A DNA stretch of 18,054 nucleotides from Kiritimatiellia bacterium (GTDB lineage: Bacteria > Verrucomicrobiota > Kiritimatiellia > RFP12 > UBA1067), in contig JAFYQC010000183.1 of the NCBI GenBank assembly GCA_017547265.1, positions 1-18,054 of the forward strand, given 5' to 3'. The translations under genes and the position numbers were made by a program. Every line of letters begins with the position of its first letter. The stretch's first letter is position 1. The notes under the pieces are model-generated. The model made no database searches. It saw only the letters and a list, made by a program, of their open reading frames with translations, and was not told where the DNA came from. Positions 7,100 to 13,069 of this stretch are shown here, in pieces.

Positions 7100-8225
7100 G
7101 AAAATTTTCCTCTCGCCGCCGTTTGTCGGCGCGGCGGAGCGCGCGGCGGTTAGGGGCGCGTTTGATTCTGGGTATGTCGCGCCGTGCGGCCCGCAGGTAG
7201 ACGAGTTTGAGCGCCGGCTCGCGAAACTCGCGGGGCGGAAGTACGCCGTTGCGGTGTCGAGCGGAACGGCTGCGATCGATCTTTTGATGGCGGAACTTGG
7301 CGTTGACGAGACATGGACGGTAGTCGCACCGACGCTCACGTTTATCGCGACGGTAGGCCCCGCGTTTCATCGCGGTGCGAAACTTGTCTTTGTTGACTCT
7401 GACGCGACAGGCAACATCGACATCTCGCTTCTCGAAGAGGCGTTAGAGTCTCTTAGGGTCAAATTAGGGTCATCTAGAGTCGGTGCGACGCTAAACGACT
7501 CTAAGTCGACCCTAAAAGACTCTAAGATACTCGTCATCGGCGTTGACCTCTATGGCAACTGCTGCAACTACGGCGCGATAGCAAAGCTCTGCCGCAAGTT
7601 TGGCGTCGTCTTCGTGACCGACGCCGCCGAAGCCGTCGGTGCGACGCGCGATGGCCGGCCAGCTGGCTCTGCCGGACTTGCCGGTGTCTACTCCTTTAAC
7701 GGCAACAAGATCGTCACGACCTCCGGTGGAGGCGCGATAGTGACTGATGACCGCGGCCTCGCCGAGCGCGCGAGAAAGCGCGCGCAGCAGTCGCGCGAGA
7801 AGTGTGTTTGGTACGAGCACCGCGAAGTCGGTTACAACTACCGATTGAGCAACATCCTTGCCGCGATAGGACTTGCCCAGCTCGGCCGCCTTCCGACGAT
7901 CCTCAAGAAGCGCTCGGCGAACTACGACTGGTATGCAAGGAACTTCAAGGGCGACTTGCTTTCTCCCACGCCTGGCGCGAACCACTGGCTGACGGTCGCC
8001 ATTCTCTCTTCGCGTCGCGAGCGCGACAAGCTCTTGCGCCGCTTCGAGGCGGCCGGCATTGAGGCGCGGCCAGTCTGGAAGCCGCTTCATCTTCAGCCAG
8101 TCTTCGCCAAGTGCCGCGTCTTCGGCGGGGAGGTCGCCGAAGCACTTTTCGAGCGTGGCGTGTGCCTACCGAGCGGAACTGGCTTAAAATCTTGCGATTT
8201 CGACAGAATAGCGCGTTGCCTGTAA
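7083..8225 (+). CDS. DegT/DnrJ/EryC1/StrS-family PLP aminotransferase
   Basis: PLP-dependent aminotransferase, 380 residues, of the family that makes amino sugars for surface polysaccharides (WecE/PglE-like). Visible features are the N-terminal PPFVGAAERAAVRGAFDSGYVAPCGPQV, the phosphate-binding SSGTAAIDL (59-67), TDAAEAVGA (179-187, PLP-stacking and Asp180), and the Schiff-base Lys209 in YSFNGNKIVTTSGGG (203-217). The start overlaps the BatD-like gene by 17 bases and has a strong Shine-Dalgarno (GGGAGG, about 7071-7077). Residues about 121-147 are encoded by an in-frame inverted repeat (7443-7525) and form a 26-residue insert before the usual ILVIGVDLYGN strand; family members normally run directly from the LLEEAL helix to this strand. 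The active-site residues are intact, so the enzyme may work if the insert is tolerated. Confidence 0.9.
   Translation: MSNTNKKIFLSPPFVGAAERAAVRGAFDSGYVAPCGPQVDEFERRLAKLAGRKYAVAVSSGTAAIDLLMAELGVDETWTVVAPTLTFIATVGPAFHRGAKLVFVDSDATGNIDISLLEEALESLRVKLGSSRVGATLNDSKSTLKDSKILVIGVDLYGNCCNYGAIAKLCRKFGVVFVTDAAEAVGATRDGRPAGSAGLAGVYSFNGNKIVTTSGGGAIVTDDRGLAERARKRAQQSREKCVWYEHREVGYNYRLSNILAAIGLAQLGRLPTILKKRSANYDWYARNFKGDLLSPTPGANHWLTVAILSSRRERDKLLRRFEAAGIEARPVWKPLHLQPVFAKCRVFGGEVAEALFERGVCLPSGTGLKSCDFDRIARCL
7443..7525. repeat. 83-base near-perfect inverted repeat in frame inside the aminotransferase gene
   Basis: Pairing base 7443 with 7525 and working inward to the centre at 7484 gives 34 pairs (one G-T) out of 41, mismatches being scattered singly. 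Each arm is itself built from a 10-11-base tandem unit of the form TTAGRGTC plus 2-3 variable bases (TTAGAGTC, TTAGGGTC). RNA from it would fold into a long hairpin. The insert keeps the reading frame and has no stop codon. Confidence 0.9.
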
Positions 8226-8230
8226 TAGAG

Positions 8231-8276
8231 ACGTAGAAACATGTAGAAGTTCTACACGATCTATATGTTCTACACG
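8231..8276. repeat. 9-base-period direct and inverted repeats in the intergenic region
   Basis: Units of about 9 bases occur head to tail and then inverted: ACGTAGAAA, CATGTAGAA, a single G, then TTCTACACG, ATCTATATG, TTCTACACG. The centre (TGTAGAA-G-TTCTACA, 8242-8256) is a perfect 7-bp dyad, and GTTCTACACG occurs twice with an 18-base period (8249 and 8267). It could be an operator for the downstream transporter, or another member of the short-period repeat set. Confidence 0.6.
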
Positions 8277-8283
8277 GTTAATT

Positions 8284-8305
8284 TAGAGAAAATAAAAATT
8301 CTCTA
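8284..8305 (+). terminator. AT-rich hairpin, possible terminator after the aminotransferase gene
   Basis: TAGAGAA (8284-8290) and TTCTCTA (8299-8305) form a 7-bp stem around an 8-base A-rich loop. The stem is weak and no T-run follows, so its role in termination is uncertain. Confidence 0.3.
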
Positions 8306-8322
8306 TCTGTAGTGGTTTACCG

Positions 8323-8351
8323 TTGCAATGAGCCACAACATTTGGTATCAT
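8323..8351 (+). promoter_or_regulatory. Promoter for the MFS gene, giving a leaderless transcript
   Basis: TTGCAA (8323-8328) and TATCAT (8346-8351) are separated by 17 bases, and the -10 is preceded by TGG, giving an extended -10. The start codon ATG is at 8359, only 7 bases after the -10 hexamer. Transcription would therefore begin at or next to the A of ATG, and no Shine-Dalgarno sequence is present. Confidence 0.65.
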
Positions 8352-8358
8352 ACGCGCC

Positions 8359-9609
8359 ATGAAACGTTTTATCAGAGCAGTTTTACCGGCCTTCCTTTTG
8401 GCTGTGTCGGTTGGTCAGATTTATGCATTCACCAACTTCTCGACTGAAATCGCCCAATACATAGGCGAGACGCAGAAAAACGTCCAGTTCGCTTTCTCCT
8501 TGGGCATCTTCTTCCTTGGCATGGGCGCGGCGTTCTTTGGGAAGATTGTCGAGAAGAACATCCGGCTTTCGACGATCATCGGTACGACGCTCTTTCTTTC
8601 GGGTCTTCTCGTGACGGAGGCTGGAATCCACATGAAGTCGCTCATGGTGATCTACCTCGGCTATGGTTTCCTCATCGGCCTCGGTACCGGCGTCATCTAC
8701 ATCTCGCCAGTGAAGACGATGATGCTCTGGTTCCCTGAGCACAAGGCGATTGCGGCGGCGCTGCCAATCATTTCGTTCGGTCTCGGCTCGACGCTTTCTA
8801 CGATTCTTTTCAGCGGCATTCACTGGGGTACGCCCGGATCGTCGGTTGCCGTGTTCCAGCTTCGTGGCTTTATGGACTACGGCATCACGAACGTCTTCCA
8901 CGCCTACGCGATTTTCTACGCCGTTCCAATGGTCATCGCGTGCTTCCTTCTGAAGAAGCCGAAGATCCAGGTGCAGAGCTTCGGCCACGGCATACCTTCG
9001 CTTGAGTTCAGCTATCTGCAGCTCTTCGGGAACCGTTTCTTCTGGCAGTCGTGGTTCTTCATGTTCCTCAACATTTCCGCAGGCCTCTGCCTTATCCCGC
9101 TCGCGAAGCAGATGATGAGCTCGCCCGATGTCTACGGTGACAACGTTAAGCTCATCACGTGGATCGTAGCGCTTTCTGGTCTCATGAATGGCGGCGGCAG
9201 GTTCCTTTTCGCGTGGTGGTCCGACCGCCTTGCGAAACGCATCAACATTCTTCTCATCATCCTCGCGATTTCCGCGGGCATCATGCTCGCGAGCTTCCTG
9301 CCGATTTTGATTGGCCTCGCGCTACTCGTCATCAACGCCTGCTATGGCGCAGGCTTCTCGGTAATCCCCGCGATTCTTGCCGACCACTTTGGCATGACGA
9401 ACATCTCGAAGATTCACGGTGCCGTCCTCTCTGCCTGGGGCTTCGCCGGACTTGCGGGCAACCAGGCGGCGATGGCCGTCTCCAAGGCGTTTGGCGGCTA
9501 TGGAGAGGGCGGTCACGGCTATGTTGCCGTTGTAACGCTTCTCGTCATCGTCTATTCGCTCAACTTTGTGAACGTCTTGCTGCTCAAGAAGAAGGCTGCC
9601 TCGGCCTAA
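8359..9609 (+). CDS. OFA-type MFS transporter
   Basis: Inner-membrane transporter of the major facilitator superfamily, 416 residues with about 12 hydrophobic helices. The N-terminus (LPAFLLAVSVGQIYAFTNFS) and segments such as GYGFLIGLGTGVIYISPVKTMMLWFP (split here: GYGFLIGLGTGVIYI and SPVKTMMLWFP) and NGGGRFLFAWWSDRL are typical of the oxalate:formate antiporter (OFA) group, to which E. coli YhjX belongs. The substrate cannot be read from sequence; small carboxylates are the family's usual cargo. It has its own promoter upstream and a terminator downstream, so it is a single-gene unit. The ATG at 8359 is chosen because it sits just after the -10 box and begins a normal first helix. Confidence 0.88.
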   Translation: MKRFIRAVLPAFLLAVSVGQIYAFTNFSTEIAQYIGETQKNVQFAFSLGIFFLGMGAAFFGKIVEKNIRLSTIIGTTLFLSGLLVTEAGIHMKSLMVIYLGYGFLIGLGTGVIYISPVKTMMLWFPEHKAIAAALPIISFGLGSTLSTILFSGIHWGTPGSSVAVFQLRGFMDYGITNVFHAYAIFYAVPMVIACFLLKKPKIQVQSFGHGIPSLEFSYLQLFGNRFFWQSWFFMFLNISAGLCLIPLAKQMMSSPDVYGDNVKLITWIVALSGLMNGGGRFLFAWWSDRLAKRINILLIILAISAGIMLASFLPILIGLALLVINACYGAGFSVIPAILADHFGMTNISKIHGAVLSAWGFAGLAGNQAAMAVSKAFGGYGEGGHGYVAVVTLLVIVYSLNFVNVLLLKKKAASA

Positions 9610-9619
9610 AGGCCGTTCC

Positions 9620-9644
9620 AAGTGCCCCCCTGACGGGGGCATTT
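9620..9644 (+). terminator. Rho-independent-type terminator after the MFS gene
   Basis: TGCCCCC (9623-9629) and GGGGGCA (9635-9641) form a 7-bp GC stem around the loop CTGAC, extended by A-T and G-T pairs to about 10 bp (9620-9644), followed by a short T stretch. A second small hairpin (CGGCC 9602-9606, GGCCG 9611-9615) carries the stop codon TAA in its loop just upstream. Confidence 0.75.
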
Positions 9645-9645
9645 A

Positions 9646-9654
9646 TGGTATAAT
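9646..9654 (+). promoter_or_regulatory. Extended -10 promoter for the exosortase operon
   Basis: TGG followed by TATAAT (9649-9654) again gives TGnTATAAT, identical over nine bases to the element at 3141-3149. The ATG of the exosortase gene is at 9667, so the leader would be only about 5 bases, with no Shine-Dalgarno. The -35 region would fall inside the terminator stem of the preceding gene and shows no consensus hexamer. Confidence 0.65.
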
Positions 9655-9666
9655 GTCCGAACACTT

Positions 9667-11175
9667 ATGAAAGTTCGGGAGCTCCATGTGAGAATAGCGC
9701 TCATGGCGGGTGTCTTTGCCGCCATGCTATGGGGTTTTCAGGCTATGATTCTGCACCATGCGCCCGACATGTTTCGTGCGCCGCAGGAGGATATGTCGTT
9801 CGGGTGGTATGTGCCGCTTTTCTCGCTTTATGTCGTCTGGACGGAGAGGCGGAAGATTCTCGACTCGCTTGGGGCTCCTTCGTGGGCCGGGCTCTTGGCG
9901 GCGTTGCCGTTTCTCGCGCTTGGTTTTCTCGGCGTCAGGGGCGTGCAGCTCCGTTTCGAGATCGTCGCGTTTGTAGGGCTCTTGATCGCCGTTCCGTGGG
10001 CGTTCTTCGGCAAGGAGGCGGCGAAATCAATCCTATTTCCGGCGCTTTTCCTTCTTTTCTGCATTCCGCTTGCGACTTTTCTCGACGTCGTGACTGTGCA
10101 CCTTCGGCTCCTTGCGAGTTCAACGGCATTTGCAGTTGCGCGCGGCGTTGGTGCAGACATCGTCCAGCAGGGCACGATGGTTGGCGCGGCTGATGGCTCG
10201 TTCTCCATAGACGTGGCCGATCCTTGCAGTGGACTCCGTTCGCTTTTTGCGCTTATGGCGCTTACGGCGGGCTATGCTTACTTTACGCAGCCAACATGGC
10301 TTCGCCGCGGGATTCTGTTTGCGGCGTCTGTGCCTATCGCAATACTTGGTAACGTGATGAGAATTCTCACGATCGTGCTTGTCGCCAATTTTGCGTCATC
10401 TGATTTCGCAACGGGCTTCTATCATGATTACTCGGGCTTTGTCGTTTTTGCGGTGGCGATTTTGCTGATGGTGGCGACAGGCGAGGGGATATGCAAAGTT
10501 TGTGAGTTGAGAGTTAAGAGTTGTGAGTCGGAGGAGCGTGTAATGGGCAACGACGAGGGCAGCGGGGTCAGCCCCCCATGGTCTTCGTTGTTTGCCCCGA
10601 TTCTCGTCTTTGCGCTTGTCGTCCCGTTGATGTTCTTCCAGGCAGCGACGCCTGATGTGACGGTTGCAGATGCGCCCAATGTCCATCTTTCTGACATTCC
10701 TGGCTTTTCGTCAGAAGTCCTCGAGCCGTCCGAAGCCGAGCTCACAGTCCTTCCGTCAGACACGGTGATCGAAAAGCGTCGCTATGTTGCGGACAGCGGC
10801 GACTGGATGGTCGTTTCTCTCGTCGTCGGCGGTAAGTCCAAGAGTTCTATCCACCGCCCAGAGCTGTGTCTCCCGGCGCAGGGGCTTCGCATGGAACGTC
10901 CGCGCACTCGCTCCGTTGCCGGGCGCGATTGGCGCTTCATCGACCTTGCGTCCAAGGATTCGCCGACGTTCGGCTTTGCCTACACTTTCTTCAACCAGGA
11001 GGGCTTCAAGACGGCGAGCCACGTCTCACGCATATTCCGAGACGTAGTGGACCGCAGTGTCTTTAATCGCATAGACCGCTGGGTCATGGTGACTGTCAAC
11101 GCATCCAGGAGCGATGATGTCGGGCTTTCCTATCTCCTGTCGCGGATAGAACTTGATGGAGGCGACTCGAAATGA
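9667..11175 (+). CDS. Exosortase fused to an EpsI-type C-terminal domain
   Basis: Membrane protease/transpeptidase that sorts PEP-CTERM-type proteins to the surface. The N-terminal part (1-275) has about eight hydrophobic helices and the family catalytic residues: Cys187 in PCSGLRS (186-192), Arg232 in GNVMRI (229-234) and His253 in YHDYSGF (252-258). After a linker a further membrane segment (about 308-326) and an EpsI-type (DUF3485) domain follow, with the signature HRPELCLPAQG (396-406). EpsI is often a separate gene beside the exosortase; fused forms are also known. The linker is encoded by a 7-base repeat tract, and an in-frame ATG (Met293, base 10543) has a strong GGAGG 8 bases upstream, so the EpsI part could also be made alone. 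No PEP-CTERM substrate gene is visible in this window. Confidence 0.92.
   Translation: MKVRELHVRIALMAGVFAAMLWGFQAMILHHAPDMFRAPQEDMSFGWYVPLFSLYVVWTERRKILDSLGAPSWAGLLAALPFLALGFLGVRGVQLRFEIVAFVGLLIAVPWAFFGKEAAKSILFPALFLLFCIPLATFLDVVTVHLRLLASSTAFAVARGVGADIVQQGTMVGAADGSFSIDVADPCSGLRSLFALMALTAGYAYFTQPTWLRRGILFAASVPIAILGNVMRILTIVLVANFASSDFATGFYHDYSGFVVFAVAILLMVATGEGICKVCELRVKSCESEERVMGNDEGSGVSPPWSSLFAPILVFALVVPLMFFQAATPDVTVADAPNVHLSDIPGFSSEVLEPSEAELTVLPSDTVIEKRRYVADSGDWMVVSLVVGGKSKSSIHRPELCLPAQGLRMERPRTRSVAGRDWRFIDLASKDSPTFGFAYTFFNQEGFKTASHVSRIFRDVVDRSVFNRIDRWVMVTVNASRSDDVGLSYLLSRIELDGGDSK
10495..10529 (+). repeat. Heptanucleotide tract encoding the exosortase-EpsI linker
   Basis: Units GTGAGTT, GAGAGTT, AAGAGTT and GTGAGTC lie end to end at 10502-10529, preceded by a degenerate AAAGTTT at 10495. 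The reverse complement units (ACTCTCA, ACTCTTA type) resemble the tract at 4358. The tract is read in frame as the linker CELRVKSCESEE and ends directly against the GGAGG at 10530-10534. Confidence 0.85.
10530..10545 (+). promoter_or_regulatory. Internal ribosome-binding site and ATG for the EpsI part
   Basis: GGAGG (10530-10534) lies 8 bases before an in-frame ATG at 10543 (Met293). The peptide that follows starts with a short polar stretch and then a membrane helix, as a free EpsI protein would. This is the best Shine-Dalgarno anywhere in the gene; the annotated start at 9667 has none. Confidence 0.5.
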
Positions 11176-13067
11176 CGACACTTCTTCATAGGCTTGCTCC
11201 GTTTGCCATAGTCTTCTTTGCGGCTCTTGCGCTGACGCTTGTGCTGACTCCGATAGTGCGCGAGATAAACCGCCGCCTCGGCATGGTGGACAAGCCCGAT
11301 CCGCGCCGTATAAACAAGGTCCCGATTCCCCGCGGCGGAGGTGCCGCGCTTTTCCTCGGGCTTTTTGGTTCGTTCTTCGTCTATGTCCTCGCAACGGGCA
11401 GCCGCTGGGTCGGTTCGGGAGTTGGGTCTCATTCGCTGCGCTTTGCGGCGCTCTCGACGGCGGTCTTTCTCCTCGGCCTTGCCGACGACAAGTGGAACCT
11501 GCCGCCAAAGCTCAAGCTTCTCGGCCAGCTCGCCATCGCCTTCTTCGCGTGGTTCTGGGCAGATCTTGGCTTCCATACGCTTTGGCCGTCGATCCCGCCT
11601 GCCATCGACTGCGCGATAACGATGTTCTGGATTGTCGGGGCGGTAAACGCCTTCAACCTCATCGACGGCCTCGACGGCCTTGCGTCGGGAATCGCGCTTA
11701 TCGCAGTCCTCGGCATGGCAGGTGCGCTCGCGTTCTCGGGCCGTCCTGACCAGACCATGTTCCACCTTGCGTTTGCCGGCGCGCTTATCGGCTTTCTCAG
11801 GTATAACTACAATCCCGCGTCGGTGTTCCTCGGCGATTCCGGCTCGATGCTTATCGGTTTCCTTGTGGCAACGCTGCCGCTTGCGACACAGGCCGCAAAT
11901 TCGTTCCTTGTCTCGGTCGGCGTTCCTCTTCTTGCGATGGGAGTCCCGATCTTCGACACTGCGCTCGCGATTCTTCGCAGGTCCATACGCCACCTGATCT
12001 TCCGCCGCATGTCAACGGAGGTTGCTGACGGTGATAGCGACAAGGTGATGACGGCAGACCATGACCATCTGCACCACCGCATTCTCCGTTCCGTCGGCCT
12101 CAATCAGCGAAAAGCCGCCTGGACTCTCTACCTCCTTACGCTTGGCGCGGTTGCAATCGGGCTTGCAGGCATGGCGCTCAAGTCGAAGTCCGCGGGACTC
12201 TGGCTCTTCGCCTTCGCGGCGGCTGCGGTTATTATCTTCCGCGACATGGCGCGTGTCGAGCTCTTCGACGCAGGGCGCCTCCTGTCGTCGTACGCACGTG
12301 ACAGGTCTACCGCCATGCGCCGCCGCTGGGCGCGCCTCGCGGTGCCTCTTCTGGTCGCTTTTGACCTCCTTGCTTTGACAGGCGCCTTCTTCGTGATGCT
12401 TTACGCGATGAAGATCCCTGTCACGAAGACTGGCATCCGAATCGGCTTGCCAATCAGGATATCGACGGTGTTTGCGGCGCTTGTATTCTTCCGCACTTAT
12501 GTGACCGTGTGGTCGCGCGCGACGGCTGCGAACTTCGTGTGGCTATTCCTTGCTTGCGCGGCTGGCTCTCTTGCGGGTTCGATAGGCGTCTACTACGCGC
12601 CGCAGATCGAGACACCCGAGATCATCGGTGCAACGCTCCTGTATCCTCTGCTTTGCTTTGTGTTCCTCTCGACCGTCCGCATCTTCCGCCCGCTCGTCCG
12701 CGGTGTTTTCTACACGCTCGACTGTTCGCGGCTCAAGGCGCGAAAGGACGTGTCGCGCATACTTGTATATGGTGCGGGGCTTCGCTATCGCTCGTTCAGG
12801 CGCGAGCTCGTGCGTCGCACTTCGGCGAACGACAGGATTGTAGTCGGGCTTCTTGACGACGACATCCTGCTGCGCGGCCAGTATATCGGCGGCGCCAAGG
12901 TGCTCGGCACGCTTATGGAGGCGCCTGAGATCGTGAACCGCGTCAATGCGGACGCGGTCGTCATCGCCTGCGAAGTGACGGACGACTGGCTCAAGGTCAT
13001 TCGCGAGACGCTCGCGCCAACGGGTGTCAAGATAACGCATTTCAACTTTACTGAAAAGGAGATATAG
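11172..13067 (+). CDS. WecA-like sugar-phosphate transferase fused to a CapD-type nucleotide-binding domain
   Basis: 631 residues. The N-terminal part (1-360) is a polyprenyl-phosphate N-acetylhexosamine-1-phosphate transferase (MraY/WecA family, glycosyltransferase 4): PIPRGGG (51-57), LADDKWNLPP (103-112) with the Asp pair, NAFNLIDGLDGLASG (159-173), FLGDSGSMLIGFL (219-231) and the HLHHR motif (299-303). It starts O-antigen or exopolysaccharide chains on the lipid carrier in the inner membrane. From about 385 the chain has four further membrane helices and a Rossmann-type domain with LVYGAG (531-536), as in the N-terminal region of CapD/WbpM and sugar-transferase proteins, but the catalytic epimerase/dehydratase part is absent. 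The start overlaps the exosortase stop as ATGA (11172-11175). Exosortases and exopolysaccharide genes are commonly neighbours, supporting a surface role. Confidence 0.88.
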   Translation: MTTLLHRLAPFAIVFFAALALTLVLTPIVREINRRLGMVDKPDPRRINKVPIPRGGGAALFLGLFGSFFVYVLATGSRWVGSGVGSHSLRFAALSTAVFLLGLADDKWNLPPKLKLLGQLAIAFFAWFWADLGFHTLWPSIPPAIDCAITMFWIVGAVNAFNLIDGLDGLASGIALIAVLGMAGALAFSGRPDQTMFHLAFAGALIGFLRYNYNPASVFLGDSGSMLIGFLVATLPLATQAANSFLVSVGVPLLAMGVPIFDTALAILRRSIRHLIFRRMSTEVADGDSDKVMTADHDHLHHRILRSVGLNQRKAAWTLYLLTLGAVAIGLAGMALKSKSAGLWLFAFAAAAVIIFRDMARVELFDAGRLLSSYARDRSTAMRRRWARLAVPLLVAFDLLALTGAFFVMLYAMKIPVTKTGIRIGLPIRISTVFAALVFFRTYVTVWSRATAANFVWLFLACAAGSLAGSIGVYYAPQIETPEIIGATLLYPLLCFVFLSTVRIFRPLVRGVFYTLDCSRLKARKDVSRILVYGAGLRYRSFRRELVRRTSANDRIVVGLLDDDILLRGQYIGGAKVLGTLMEAPEIVNRVNADAVVIACEVTDDWLKVIRETLAPTGVKITHFNFTEKEI

Positions 13068-13069
13068 TC

